The notes beneath the pieces are model-generated. The model ran no database searches and was not told the origin of the DNA. It saw only the letters and a list, made by a program, of their open reading frames with translations. Source: Hahellaceae bacterium (GTDB taxonomy: Bacteria; Pseudomonadota; Gammaproteobacteria; Pseudomonadales; Oleiphilaceae). Taken from it: 64,000 bases of DNA. The position numbers and the translations under genes were made by a program. Positions 30,635-40,161 of this stretch are shown here, piece after piece (position 1 is the stretch's first letter; each line of letters begins with the position of its first letter). The stretch is from assembly GCA_024234575.1 (NCBI GenBank), contig JACKOB010000005.1, positions 434,001 to 498,000 of the forward strand. The letters are read 5' to 3'.

Positions 30635-30780
30635 AGATAATCCGGTTTGTTCCGCTCCTGAATTCGGGTGCGTCATACACCCTGGGTAACATCCTAAGGA
30701 TTGTAACAACCTGTATTTTTTTATTCGTTAACAGATTCTCAAACTCTGGCAGTATTGTAGAGACCCCCGCCTAAAAGCGG

Positions 30781-31137
30781 TTAAGAACGCTCGAAAGCGG
30801 CGCAAATATAATCAATTAAAGAACGTACAGCCGGATTTTGCGCTTTTGCCGCCGTCCAAAACATATTGACGGAGGACGAATCAACTTCGCTCAGTGACGC
30901 GGCCAGTCTTGTCCTGTCTCGCACTAACGACCTCATTACCAAACGGAAGTCTTAAGGCTTACCATAACGAATACCAGTATCGCAATGGCTTTGGCACAAA
31001 TCCACGACATGTTTTTTTACTCTAAACGCAACATCCATATGCGGGTATTGCTCACAGTAGTCCGACAGCAATGTTAGCCTGCCCCCAAGCCATCCAGATC
31101 CCTTACAAAAACAATCGTAAGTTGAGACTAAATTCAA
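30781..31137 (-). pseudogene. Remnant of a GcvA-type LysR regulator
   Basis: The minus strand reads WLGGRLTLLSDYCEQYPHMD and then VVDLCQSHCDTGIRYGKP, which match the start of a LysR effector-binding domain (W-L-x-x-R-L ... DxAIRYG). A TAA follows. In the same frame come VMRSLVRDRTRL and FWTAAKAQNPAVRSLIDY, matching the C-terminal end. The DNA-binding domain and about 80 residues in the middle are missing. No functional product is expected. Confidence 0.7.
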
Positions 31138-31248
31138 GTTACCCTGACACCTTAAGATGGTAAGGTAGCGCGCTGATATACATTAAACTTTTAACCAACC
31201 CGTTTTTAATTAATCAGGTTTTACAGATCAGACACCAACGGAATAAAA

Positions 31249-31914
31249 ATGAAAAAAGATAAGTATTGGTTAATGGGGCCTGTTTACGATGCGTTAAGCT
31301 GGGTATTTGCAGGTAATGCCATTTTTAAATGTAAATGCAGCATGCTGACTCCCGAATATCTCAAACCCGGCGATAAAGTGCTTTTTGCGGGTGTGGGGCA
31401 CGGTAAAGAGGCTATTTACGCCGCAGAACGCGGTGCCAAGGTAACGGTGGTCGACCTTTCTGAAGCCATGCTGGATAAATTCCGCGAGGGCATAGCCAAA
31501 AGCGGTAAGAATCTTGATATTCGCGTCATACACAACGATATCTTCAAATTCGAAGAGTTTGGTGAATATGACATGGTCACCGGCAACTTTTTCCTTAATC
31601 TGTTTCCTGAAAGCATGGTTGCGGATGTGCTGGCCCACCTTATCAAGCTCGGTAAAGAAGATGCCTATGTGGTGATAAGTGACTTCGCCTTTCCACAAGG
31701 CAACCCATTAGCCAAACTGTTTAAAAACCTCTATTGGTATACCGCCATCCTAATCTTTTGGGCGACAACCGGGGCGGCAGTTCATCCCGTTTATGACTAT
31801 CGCCGTTATATGATCGAGGCGGGACTGGACATGCAAGATGAAAAGCATACCGAAGTGCTGGGCATTGATGCCTATACCTCGTTTTTAGGAAAAAAGGTCA
31901 AAGCAAAGGTCTAG
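31249..31914 (+). CDS. Class I SAM-dependent methyltransferase
   Basis: 221 residues with a Rossmann-type SAM fold: motif I VLFAGVGHGKEA (residues about 44-55), the acidic VTVVDLSEAML, and NDIF. A hydrophobic stretch at about 164-178 (YWYTAILIFWATTG) suggests contact with a membrane or a lipid-like substrate. Substrate unknown. Ends before a long hairpin and an IS1380 element. Confidence 0.82.
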   Translation: MKKDKYWLMGPVYDALSWVFAGNAIFKCKCSMLTPEYLKPGDKVLFAGVGHGKEAIYAAERGAKVTVVDLSEAMLDKFREGIAKSGKNLDIRVIHNDIFKFEEFGEYDMVTGNFFLNLFPESMVADVLAHLIKLGKEDAYVVISDFAFPQGNPLAKLFKNLYWYTAILIFWATTGAAVHPVYDYRRYMIEAGLDMQDEKHTEVLGIDAYTSFLGKKVKAKV

Positions 31915-31942
31915 ATAGTTTCTCCCTTCTTCTATTACCTCA

Positions 31943-31986
31943 ATTTCTCATTGATCAGACCCACTCATGGATGATCAATGAGAAAT
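31943..31986 (+). terminator. Long hairpin after the methyltransferase gene
   Basis: A perfect 15-bp stem at 31943-31957 and 31972-31986 (arms starting ATTTCTCATTG) with a 14-base loop. The downstream T content is moderate. A transcription end is likely. Confidence 0.65.
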
Positions 31987-32049
31987 CTTCCGTTTTGTTG
32001 CGGTTATTTTGTATTCAAAAATTGCTGCTTTCTCGATCCATTACTAATA

Positions 32050-33695
32050 CCTGAATCCGTGACTTCAGATTCAATAAATGTGTTCAAAACCCTGCAATAG
32101 CAAGGCTTCCAACGTTAAAATAGTCATCACTGTCCATTCACCCAATCAGTGATGTTACTACCATGCGTAAGTTCAAGCTTGTTCAGTCTAAAACCGAAGT
32201 GATCACACCTCATGGTGGTCTTGCTCTCATTGGTCATTGCATCAACCAAATGACATCACTTCATAAGACTTCTCGTGATGTCGCTAAACGCCATGGTATC
32301 GCTAATATCGATCTTATTCGTACGTATGTAGGACTCGTTTGCTTGGGCAAAAGTGACTTTGAAGCCGTCGAACAAGCCAGACATGATCCCTACTTCAAGG
32401 CCGCCATGGGTATCAAACAATCACCCTCATCCGCGCGATTACGTCAGCGCTTTGATGAAGATGCCGTTAATTTACTACCACTGTTAAGTTCGGCCAGTGT
32501 TGAGTTTTTACAGAATGCATCCATTCCACTAACAGAGCTCTCAACAGGGCATATTCCCTTGGATATGGACGTGTTCCCCATGGATAACAGTGACACTAAA
32601 AAGGAAGGTGTTTCCTACACTTACAAAGGGCATGATGGCTATGCGCCGATTGCTGCCTATTTGGGTCAGCAAGGGTGGTGCTTAGGTTGTGAGTTACGCC
32701 CTGGCAGCCAGCATGCTAATGCTGAGTTTATCAATGTACTTCAACGCGTGATTCCAAGAGCACGTCAGCTGACCGATCAGTCATTACTGATCCGACTGGA
32801 TAGTGCACATGATGCGCTTGAAAACCGTGTTTTTCTGAACAACCAAAACGTCGACTTCCTGATTAAATGGAACCCACGAAAGCAGGATGTCTGGCAATGG
32901 TACGATGAAGCCTGTGCACATGCGAAGTGGCATCATCCACGACCCGGTAAAATGGAAGCCGTGTTCTCTCAACAGCTGGATGATGCGGCCAATACGCGTC
33001 GAGTGGTCAAAGTTACGGTGAGACACTCTGATGCCAAAGGTCAGTTGTTCTTGGAGCCTGAAATCAGCTTAGATGGCTGGTTGACCTCATTGTCTTCAGA
33101 TGTGGCAGATGACGCCACGGTGATTAAACTCTACAAAGGGCATGCGCTGTGTGAACAGTTCCATAGCGAGTTCAAGACTGACTTGGATCTAGAGCGCCTG
33201 CCATCTGGGAAGTTCGCGACCAACGATCTGGTCATGGGCTTTGCCGTCATGGCTTATAACATCTTACGCTGGATCGGTTTACGCGGCTTAATGCAATCTG
33301 ACTCACCTGTGCGGCACTCAGCGAAACGTCGCCGATTGAAAACCGTTATGCAAGAGTTGATGTATCTGGCCTGCCGACTCGTGAAGAGCGGTAGACAGCT
33401 GACACTTAAGTTTGGCTCTCATTGTCCAGGCTTTAGCGCATTCAATCGCGTGTATCACATTACCTGACATACTCGATATACCAAACATTCCTTGCATGGC
33501 TAGTAGCCAGGCCTCAGCATGCCAAATCGGTCAAAATTGTTTGAATTTTAACCAGAGAAAAATCCTTTAATAGGCAAAAATCAGTAGCCTGCAATGCAAG
33601 CGCACATCAGTACGAATAAAATCGATTGTTAAAGAGCGATAAAACAGTGACTGCTCCGATCTGTAATCTTAAGCAATACTCGTCACTGATTCAGG
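32050..33695 (+). mobile_element. Complete IS1380-family insertion sequence
   Basis: Terminal inverted repeats CCTGAATCCGTGAC (32050-32063) and its complement at 33682-33695 match in 13 of 14 positions. The element is flanked by a 5-bp duplication TAATA (32045-32049 and 33696-33700). It is 1,646 bp long with one transposase gene. Intact ends, reading frame and duplication indicate a fairly recent insertion between the methyltransferase and the lipoprotein gene. Confidence 0.93.
32163..33467 (+). CDS. IS1380-family DDE transposase
   Basis: 434 residues, the usual IS1380 length. DDE residues can be placed in IPLDMDVFPMDNSDTKKEG (first Asp), LIRLDSAHDA (second Asp) and GHALCEQFHSEFKTDLDLE (Glu region); the closing block LPSGKFATNDLVMGFAVMAYN is characteristic. 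No frameshift. Lies inside the element bounded by 14-bp repeats. Confidence 0.93.
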   Translation: MRKFKLVQSKTEVITPHGGLALIGHCINQMTSLHKTSRDVAKRHGIANIDLIRTYVGLVCLGKSDFEAVEQARHDPYFKAAMGIKQSPSSARLRQRFDEDAVNLLPLLSSASVEFLQNASIPLTELSTGHIPLDMDVFPMDNSDTKKEGVSYTYKGHDGYAPIAAYLGQQGWCLGCELRPGSQHANAEFINVLQRVIPRARQLTDQSLLIRLDSAHDALENRVFLNNQNVDFLIKWNPRKQDVWQWYDEACAHAKWHHPRPGKMEAVFSQQLDDAANTRRVVKVTVRHSDAKGQLFLEPEISLDGWLTSLSSDVADDATVIKLYKGHALCEQFHSEFKTDLDLERLPSGKFATNDLVMGFAVMAYNILRWIGLRGLMQSDSPVRHSAKRRRLKTVMQELMYLACRLVKSGRQLTLKFGSHCPGFSAFNRVYHIT

Positions 33696-33799
33696 TAATA
33701 TTTAAAGATCCAGTTTGCATGCGCCAAACTGCTCTGTGCGCTTGAACGAAGTCGAGCCTGAATCATCCGACTGCTTCACCGCTTTAAGGATGTACGATC

Positions 33800-34816
33800 A
33801 TGAATACTCACCACCGCAAACTCGCACTGTCTTTCGTCTGCTCTTCCCTTATTCTTGCTGGCTGTGGCGGCGGTGGCTCTAGTAGCTCGTCCGGCGCAAC
33901 AAACCAAGGCGCATCTGACAGCGGCGGCAGCACCAACACCGACGGCGGTGCCAATACTGGAGGTGAGAACAATAGTAGTGGTGAAACAACCTCACCCGGC
34001 ACCATCAAAACAGTGCAGGCAACCGTCACCACCAGCAACGCCGATGCACTGGGGGTAGCGGCCGCCAAGGGGATTAAAAAAGCAGTACTGGACAAGGAAA
34101 CCAGCTCTAAGCGCACCAAAGATAACCGCACAGCAACGGCTACTGGCGTTGACGTGTCGACCTATTATTGCGATGCAGGCTTTGCCGACGAAACAGAGAC
34201 CGTAGAAGGTGAGGCCTACACCTACAGCGTAGACTTTGTTGACTGTTACACCGAAGGTGTGACCCTCAATGGCAATGCCACCGAGACCTATTTCTTTGAC
34301 GAACTCGCTTATGTATTCGAAATCGAGCTAAGCGAAACCTACGGAGATGGTGATTTCTATTACTACAGCGGCTATGGCGCGGAAGAGTGGAGTGAGGATT
34401 TCGACTCTATCATTACCTACTATCAGTACCTGCTTATCACCGACGAATACGGCAACGTGCTTGAAGAACTGGTAGACAGTCTGGAATTTTGCACCGGCAT
34501 GAATACAGATGAGCCTGTGTGCACGATTTCTGACGATTGGCTCGAAGATGGCGAAAACTATCGTATTGAAGAAGCAGCCGTGGCCGGTGACGATCTTAAT
34601 GGCTTCGAAGTCACCGCAAAAGTCTATGACGAAGAAAACGGTTATATCGAAGTCGGCACCACCTCGGCCTTGCAAGCCTCTTGCGCTGGCGGCGTGTTAG
34701 GTGCCGGTGCAGCCACCTTTGTGGGTGCGGGCGGTTCAACCGGTACGATCAACTTTGACTCTTGCAGCGGCTACACGGTAACGGTTGATAACGTATCTAC
34801 CAGCCACAACTGGTAG
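33800..34816 (+). CDS. Lipoprotein with low-complexity linker, unknown
   Basis: Lipoprotein signal with lipobox ILAGC, then a Gly/Ser/Thr/Asn-rich linker (about residues 23-68) and a beta-rich acidic domain with many Tyr and paired Cys (STYYCDAGF, VDCYTEG, EFCTGMN, PVCTISD). 338 residues. It looks like a surface- or outer-membrane-anchored protein. The IS1380 element inserted 105 bp upstream, so its promoter may have been altered. Function unknown. Confidence 0.75.
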   Translation: MNTHHRKLALSFVCSSLILAGCGGGGSSSSSGATNQGASDSGGSTNTDGGANTGGENNSSGETTSPGTIKTVQATVTTSNADALGVAAAKGIKKAVLDKETSSKRTKDNRTATATGVDVSTYYCDAGFADETETVEGEAYTYSVDFVDCYTEGVTLNGNATETYFFDELAYVFEIELSETYGDGDFYYYSGYGAEEWSEDFDSIITYYQYLLITDEYGNVLEELVDSLEFCTGMNTDEPVCTISDDWLEDGENYRIEEAAVAGDDLNGFEVTAKVYDEENGYIEVGTTSALQASCAGGVLGAGAATFVGAGGSTGTINFDSCSGYTVTVDNVSTSHNW

Positions 34817-34838
34817 GTACAAAGTTTTTCGAGTCCTT

Positions 34839-34868
34839 AAAAAGCCGGTTTTCCTGACCGGCTTTTTT
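34839..34868. terminator. Bidirectional intrinsic terminator
   Basis: Stem AAAAAGCCGGT / ACCGGCTTTTTT with a 7-base loop between two convergent genes. Confidence 0.92.
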
Positions 34869-34889
34869 CTAACAGCTAAATACACACAA

Positions 34890-35858
34890 CTAATCAGCTC
34901 CCGCCCCCACAGGCACAAGATAAATAGGTGACATGTCCTGCAAACTGGACTCATCGGCATAATAAAGCTTGTTGTGGCGAATCATTGAAATCAGATCTTT
35001 GGCATAAGCACTGCCACGCTCCGAATAGCTCACCAAAGTTTCAGCCAGCGGTTTCCCGGTGATTGGCATGCCCTGCTCGCGCAATTGAGCACGCCTTTCT
35101 CTTAGTTTACTGTAGGCTTTATGGGTATTCAGGTTATGCACGTAATCGACTATTGAGTCCTCTGGCGTTGAGAATGATTTAATCAAGTAGTTGCCCTTAC
35201 CCGAACGCTGCTGCATGGGTTTGATGCCCTCCTCTCCCCAGGTCCACTGACCATAGAGCGCGTTTCCTACATCTGCAAACCGGCTCACTCCCCACCCTGT
35301 TTCTAATGCGGCCTGCGCTAATGCCAAAGAAGGTGCAACAATATCCAACCGTCGCAGCAGCTCATCAAAATGATGTCTTGGTTGCTGTTTTATTATCACT
35401 ATCGCATCAATCACTTCGCCATTTTCAGCAAGAGAGTCACCCTCTTCTATGTATATTTCATAATGGTTCAGTAAATTCTTTAACCATAAGGCCTCTTTTT
35501 CTTGCAACGTATCGAATGGATATTTCCGCATTAATGCCTGGTACCGCTCTCGATCCTTGGTGATGGTCGCATTCACCTTGAGAACTAGTGGCGCCAATAC
35601 AAGATAAAAAAACTCTTTCCTCTCGTTAACCTGCATTTCTGACACATACTTTTTACGCCAGCGTTCAGGAATGTTCTGTAAGAAGAGTTTGGGTACCAGC
35701 CGATTACCACTATCCCAGTCATGCAAACTGTAATGATATCGATCAAAAAGCGACTTAATCTCCACTGGGTTGGTAAATTCAAACGTCTGCGGCCAGGAAA
35801 CCGCAGGCGCAAGTAAAAATAAGCTAACTACCACTGTACGAAAATGAGCAACTGGCAA
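34890..35858 (-). CDS. bax: Bax-like N-acetylglucosaminidase-family protein
   Basis: Exported peptidoglycan hydrolase-like protein. Signal peptide at 1-23 (FLLAPAVSWP). The glucosaminidase (GH73-type) domain has the catalytic Glu186 in LALAQAALETGWG, followed by GNALYGQWTWGEEG and SIVDYVHNLNTHKAY, which is the Bax/LytG pattern. 322 residues, a little longer than E. coli Bax. The gene name follows domain order rather than a direct comparison. Confidence 0.82.
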   Translation of the reverse strand: MPVAHFRTVVVSLFLLAPAVSWPQTFEFTNPVEIKSLFDRYHYSLHDWDSGNRLVPKLFLQNIPERWRKKYVSEMQVNERKEFFYLVLAPLVLKVNATITKDRERYQALMRKYPFDTLQEKEALWLKNLLNHYEIYIEEGDSLAENGEVIDAIVIIKQQPRHHFDELLRRLDIVAPSLALAQAALETGWGVSRFADVGNALYGQWTWGEEGIKPMQQRSGKGNYLIKSFSTPEDSIVDYVHNLNTHKAYSKLRERRAQLREQGMPITGKPLAETLVSYSERGSAYAKDLISMIRHNKLYYADESSLQDMSPIYLVPVGAGAD

Positions 35859-36003
35859 CCTTTTCCTCTCTCTTTAGCCGAAAGCCACCGTCACAGTATA
35901 GGCGGCTTTGCCCAATCAATCTGTTCGCGATAGTATCGACACGGATCAGTTTCTGATCTAATTTGCCAATCCCTTACTATCACTAGCCTGTAGTGATATA
36001 CAC

Positions 36004-36043
36004 AGAAGATATCAAGTGACTTATCCACAGCTTCTGTGCACAA
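36004..36043 (+). repeat. Intergenic DnaA-box-pair element, copy 1
   Basis: AGAAGATATC (36004-36013), 7 bp, TTATCCACA (36021-36029), 5 bp, TGTGCACAA (36035-36043). The 9-mers form an inverted pair and match or nearly match the DnaA box. Between the bax and DUF2860 promoters. Copies at 44691, 55948 and 56675. Confidence 0.75.
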
Positions 36044-36131
36044 ATACATGACCGAAAGCTCTTTTCATCTGATCCAAGTTAGTATTAGTTCCGTATCTGG
36101 GGTACCAGAAGAACATTTTAAAGGAGGCCAT

Positions 36132-37148
36132 GTGCCATTATCGCGACATCTGTTATTCCCACTTGCATCGTGCACACTCTTGCTTGCAATGGTAACACCG
36201 GGAGAGGCCCGCCCCTTGGCGCAAAACCCCGGATTTGGTGCTGACCTGGCAATTACCACGGCAGTGATCCAACAGACATCGCAGTTCAATGTCGACAGCG
36301 ATAACGAGATTACCGAAAACCTAAGCAACGCTGGAAAAAACGTTACAGATGCGACGTTTTTCCCACTGGCACGACTGGACTTTACGCTGCAAAACTTACG
36401 AACCCAGTTCTTTGTGGGCAACAGCCGGGACAATGTGGGCAAAGGTCAGTTTCAAATTGAGTTGGGAGCGACTCATCAATACCCAGATCAAACAGAAATC
36501 ACCTTTGCCTATTTTCCAAAACTGCCCTTTCTGGGTGAAACATGGAAAGACCCTTATTTAACCAATCAAGTGCGTGAAACGACCGATGAAAACGCGCAAG
36601 GCGGACGACTCGCATTAAACAGGATTGCTGGCAGTCAGGTGTCCGCCGAATATGCCTTCGCTTTTAGCCGGATTGATGATGAGCGCAGCGGCGTCAGCCT
36701 GCCAGGGCTTTCTCAGACAGAACAGGACAGCCTGCACAGGGATGCACACTATCAACGATTGACTATCGACTATACACTTCCCATTAGCGCCGAAATCACA
36801 CTGAAGCCCGGTGTATTTTATACGCAGTCTGATGCCAAAGGCGCTTCAAACAGTTTCGACGAGTACGCCCTGCGACTGCAAACGATTTACCGCCACCGAC
36901 AGCATTTGTTCACTGGAACAGCCCAATATGCCAGCACCTTAATGGATGTTACCAACCCGGTCTTTGACCGCAGACAACATGACAACCGCTACTCGTTATT
37001 TGCCCTCTACAACTACTTTCAGCCATTTGGCTGGAAAAACTGGAGCATTATCGGTTTAGGTTTTATCGGTAAAACCGACTCAACTATCGCATTTTATGAG
37101 CAGGAGTCTGCGGGAATAAGTCTGGGGGTTGGCTATCGCTGGCGCTAA
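36132..37148 (+). CDS. DUF2860-like outer-membrane beta-barrel protein
   Basis: The start is the GTG at 36132, four bases after AAAGGAGG, which yields a good signal peptide (HLLFPLASCTLLLAMVTPGEA); the upstream part of the frame is not signal-like. The mature protein has alternating strands and an aromatic C-terminus (GISLGVGYRWR), as in outer-membrane barrels. QTSQFNVDSDNEITENL resembles the DUF2860 family. Substrate unknown. A DnaA-box-pair element lies about 90 bp upstream. Confidence 0.75.
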   Translation: MPLSRHLLFPLASCTLLLAMVTPGEARPLAQNPGFGADLAITTAVIQQTSQFNVDSDNEITENLSNAGKNVTDATFFPLARLDFTLQNLRTQFFVGNSRDNVGKGQFQIELGATHQYPDQTEITFAYFPKLPFLGETWKDPYLTNQVRETTDENAQGGRLALNRIAGSQVSAEYAFAFSRIDDERSGVSLPGLSQTEQDSLHRDAHYQRLTIDYTLPISAEITLKPGVFYTQSDAKGASNSFDEYALRLQTIYRHRQHLFTGTAQYASTLMDVTNPVFDRRQHDNRYSLFALYNYFQPFGWKNWSIIGLGFIGKTDSTIAFYEQESAGISLGVGYRWR

Positions 37149-37193
37149 CAGTAAAATTACCATTAAGCACTAACCAATTGAGGCAAACAATTA

Positions 37194-37358
37194 ATGACGA
37201 CTCCCACCGAAAAGCCAGAACCACCACAAGAGTGGGAATGTTGCGAAAGCGGGTGCAGCCCTTGTGTCTGGGACCATTACTACAAAAACGTAAAACTGTG
37301 GGAAGAAAGCCAGAAAAACCAGCCTCCTCCAACCAGCGATAAAACGTCATCGGCCTAG
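37194..37358 (+). CDS. Oxidoreductase-like domain protein (54 aa)
   Basis: A short gene too small for common cut-offs. It reads PEPPQEWECCESGCSPCVWD then YYKNVKLWEE, matching the Cys-rich oxidoreductase-like N-terminal family (P-x-EP...CC-x-SGC-x-x-CVWD-x-Y). Four to five clustered Cys suggest metal or redox binding. It follows the DUF2860 gene by 45 bp and converges on rsuA. Function of this small family is not established. Confidence 0.8.
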   Translation: MTTPTEKPEPPQEWECCESGCSPCVWDHYYKNVKLWEESQKNQPPPTSDKTSSA

Positions 37359-37376
37359 CAAGCCAGTACCGCTCCC

Positions 37377-38069
37377 CTAGACGACAGAGGCTACTTCCTG
37401 ACTGGTCAGCGGCCTCCACTCACCTTCCTCCAAAGATGGATCAAGGGCTATTTCGCCAATTTGTTCTCGATGCAACCCTACTACCCGGTTACCCATGGCC
37501 GCAAACATCCGCTTAACCTGATGATATTTACCCTCACGTAAAGTCAGTAACACTTCTTGGGGAGTCAGGATTTCCAGCTGTGCAGGCAAGGTCACCCTGG
37601 TTTCATCTTTCAGCATAACGCCTTGTGCGAATACGTTAATAACGCCCTCATCGACCGGCTCTGCGAGCTTTACACGATAGCGCTTACCACAAGTCTTTTT
37701 AGGCGAGGTAATACGGTGCGACCAGTTACCATCATCAGTAATTAAAACCAGTCCGGTTGTATCGACATCCAGTCGCCCTGCGATATGCAGTTGCTCGGGC
37801 TTATCCACATCAAGCAATGCCAGCACCGAACGTGGATCATCATCTAACGATGTACATACGGTATCTAAAGGCTTGTGCAGCATAATGTAACGGGGTCCGC
37901 GCAGCGCGAGTAGCCGACCTTCAAAAACCACCTCAGCTCCCGGTGTAACGGGTGTCGAAACTTTTTTAACTACCACACCAGACACCGTCACATCGCCTTT
38001 CCCTATGGCTCTTTTCGCCTGAATACGGGAAAGAGTCGTACAATCACAAATATATTTATCCAGTCGCAT
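37377..38069 (-). CDS. rsuA: 16S rRNA pseudouridine(516) synthase RsuA
   Basis: Modifies U516 of 16S rRNA. MRLDKYICDCTTLSRIQAKR is the S4 domain, GRLDVDTTGLVLITDDG holds the catalytic Asp, and EGKYHQVKRMFAAMGN with the EEGEWRPLTSQEVASVV ending matches E. coli RsuA closely, as does the 230-residue length. It ends 19 bp from the oppositely oriented 54-aa gene. Confidence 0.95.
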   Translation of the reverse strand: MRLDKYICDCTTLSRIQAKRAIGKGDVTVSGVVVKKVSTPVTPGAEVVFEGRLLALRGPRYIMLHKPLDTVCTSLDDDPRSVLALLDVDKPEQLHIAGRLDVDTTGLVLITDDGNWSHRITSPKKTCGKRYRVKLAEPVDEGVINVFAQGVMLKDETRVTLPAQLEILTPQEVLLTLREGKYHQVKRMFAAMGNRVVGLHREQIGEIALDPSLEEGEWRPLTSQEVASVV

Positions 38070-38183
38070 ACCAGTTACCTAAAATTATTTATGCCATTAT
38101 CAACGCTGCGAATCTGTGGTGCAAAAAAATAGTGACTCCCCCCTGCCAAGATTCTGCTAAGGTTCACCAACGCCCAACATTAC

Positions 38184-38660
38184 ATGAAGCATCCAGAGAT
38201 GAAACCGATCTTGTTTATCACCCCCTTATTGACTGCCGCGTTTGTGCTAACCGGCTGCGTTGTCTTTCCTCAGCCACAAGAAGAGAAAACCGAATCTCTT
38301 TACTGGTGCCCTCCTGCTCACAGTTGTGTTTCAACAGAGGCTGCTACGGCATTCCACCGGATTCAACCATTTGAGCTTATTATGCCAATGAATGAGGCCT
38401 GGCCAATCATTCGTGAAACTGTCGAAAACATGCAGGGAACCAGCATTCAATCCGAACATGAAGGCTATATCTATGCGCATAGTTATACCCGCATATTTCA
38501 CTTCCTGGACTTTTTCGAAGTCTTAGCAGTACCGGAAGAAAACCGGCTTAACGTTCGTTCTTCGTCACTGATTGCACTCACGGACCTTTTCGCAAACTAC
38601 TTTCGAACAGAACGTTTTAGAGAAGCATTAGAAGAAAAAGGGGTAATCAAACGTTTGTAA
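38184..38660 (+). CDS. DUF1499 family lipoprotein
   Basis: Lipoprotein signal LLTAAFVLTGC, then a DUF1499 domain of about 125 residues with the typical central stretch SIQSEHEGYIYAHSYTRIFHF and RLNVRSSSLIALTDLFANYFR. Met6 (38199) is an alternative start. No proven function for the family. Confidence 0.85.
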   Translation: MKHPEMKPILFITPLLTAAFVLTGCVVFPQPQEEKTESLYWCPPAHSCVSTEAATAFHRIQPFELIMPMNEAWPIIRETVENMQGTSIQSEHEGYIYAHSYTRIFHFLDFFEVLAVPEENRLNVRSSSLIALTDLFANYFRTERFREALEEKGVIKRL

Positions 38661-38720
38661 CGATCAAGGCGAAGCCATCACAACAGTTCGATGAAAAATA
38701 TCTCTGCTTTGCAGAAACAA

Positions 38721-38755
38721 AAAAGACGAATAACCGGAAGCTATTCGTCTTTTAT
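38721..38755. terminator. Intrinsic terminator, likely bidirectional
   Basis: Stem AAAAGACGAATA / TATTCGTCTTTT with a 9-base loop between convergent genes (DUF1499 lipoprotein and nhaD). Confidence 0.88.
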
Positions 38756-38781
38756 AGACATACCAACTTTGAGCCAGTTAG

Positions 38782-40161
38782 TTAGCCGTTGATAAGGTAA
38801 TGCGCGTATATGCTCAACGCATAACCCAAGGCAATTGCCCAACTCCACTTCATATGGCTGAAAAAGGTGTACATACCTCGAGACTGCCCCATCAAGGCTA
38901 CCCCCGCCGCCGAGCCTACAGACAACAAGCTACCACCGACGCCAGCAGTCATTGTTACCAGCAACCATTGATAAACGTCCATATCGGGGTTCATCGTCAA
39001 AATTGCGAACATCACTGGTATGTTATCCACTACTGCAGAGAGCAAGCCCGCGATGATGTTTGCATTGGTAGCGCCTAAGCCGTCATAGAGAAAGTGAGAG
39101 ACCGTAGCCAAATAACCAATGGTACCCAAGCCGCCCACGCAGAATATAACACCAAAGAAGAACAACAATGTATCCCACTCGGCACGGGCTACCTTGGTGA
39201 ATATATTAAACTCGGTAATGTTGTCAGAAACCTTCTTGTCCTGCATTTTGAGGTAATAAGAGAAGAAAAACAGATAAGACAAGCCAAGCATCATGCCCAT
39301 AAAAGGTGGTAAATGTAGTAACTGCTCGAACGATACTGCGGTCACAATTGTGCAAAGAAACAAAGCACAAATGACCAAACCACCTCTCTTGACTCCCACA
39401 TTCTCCTCTGGTGCTTCAGGCGTAACATTTGGCACCGCCAGGCTCATGATAAATGCGGGAACTACAAAGTTGACCAATGCTGGGATAAACAACGCGAAAA
39501 AGCCAAAGAACTCAACCTTGCCCGACTGCCACACCATCAGCGTGGTAATATCCCCAAACGGACTAAACGCTCCGCCCGCATTGGCACCAATAACAATATT
39601 GATAAATGACAGCGAAACAAATTTAGGATTATCAGAACCAACAGCCAATACTACAGCCCCCATCAGCAAGGCAGTTGTTAAGTTGTCAGCAACTGGCGAA
39701 ATAAAGAAGGCGAGAAAACCGGTAATCCAGAATAGTTTGCGATAGTTAAAGTGCCTCTTGAGCAACCAACAACGCAGGGCTTCAAAAACATTACGCTCAG
39801 TCATTGCGTTAACATAGATCATCGCGGTTAACAAAAAGAGCAATAAGGCAGAATACTCAAGCAAGTTGTGACTGATAGCATGGTCTACCAACTCTTTACC
39901 ACCATCAACCGACTTCGCCAATACTGCTACTAATATCCAGATGACACCCGCTGCAAAAATAACCGGCTTGGATTTACGCATGTGGATGAACTCTTCCGCG
40001 ATTACCAACCCATATGCCAAAACAAATATGAGCAGCGCCACAACACCCAATACCGAAGCGGTCATACCCAAAGTATTACCTGCCCCTTCTGAGGCAAATA
40101 CGGGCATTGCCGAGAACAAAAACAACCATATTCCGGTTAGCAAATATCTCAAGATTTTCAC
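38782..40161 (-). CDS. nhaD: Na+/H+ antiporter NhaD
   Basis: Sodium/proton antiporter of the ArsB/NhaD superfamily. 459 residues with about 11-13 hydrophobic segments, beginning with a cleavable-looking N-terminus (LFLFSAMPVFASEG). Conserved blocks ISPVADNLTTALLMGAVVLA and ANAGGAFSPFGDITTLMVW, and near the C-terminus AVVDNIPVMFAILTM, are typical of NhaD. Fits a marine or saline lifestyle. Confidence 0.92.
   Translation of the reverse strand: MKILRYLLTGIWLFLFSAMPVFASEGAGNTLGMTASVLGVVALLIFVLAYGLVIAEEFIHMRKSKPVIFAAGVIWILVAVLAKSVDGGKELVDHAISHNLLEYSALLLFLLTAMIYVNAMTERNVFEALRCWLLKRHFNYRKLFWITGFLAFFISPVADNLTTALLMGAVVLAVGSDNPKFVSLSFINIVIGANAGGAFSPFGDITTLMVWQSGKVEFFGFFALFIPALVNFVVPAFIMSLAVPNVTPEAPEENVGVKRGGLVICALFLCTIVTAVSFEQLLHLPPFMGMMLGLSYLFFFSYYLKMQDKKVSDNITEFNIFTKVARAEWDTLLFFFGVIFCVGGLGTIGYLATVSHFLYDGLGATNANIIAGLLSAVVDNIPVMFAILTMNPDMDVYQWLLVTMTAGVGGSLLSVGSAAGVALMGQSRGMYTFFSHMKWSWAIALGYALSIYAHYLING

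Noticed and set aside
39293..39745. 150-residue open frame on the plus strand
   Set aside because: Lies wholly inside nhaD on the other strand; no ribosome site and composition follows the antisense of membrane codons.
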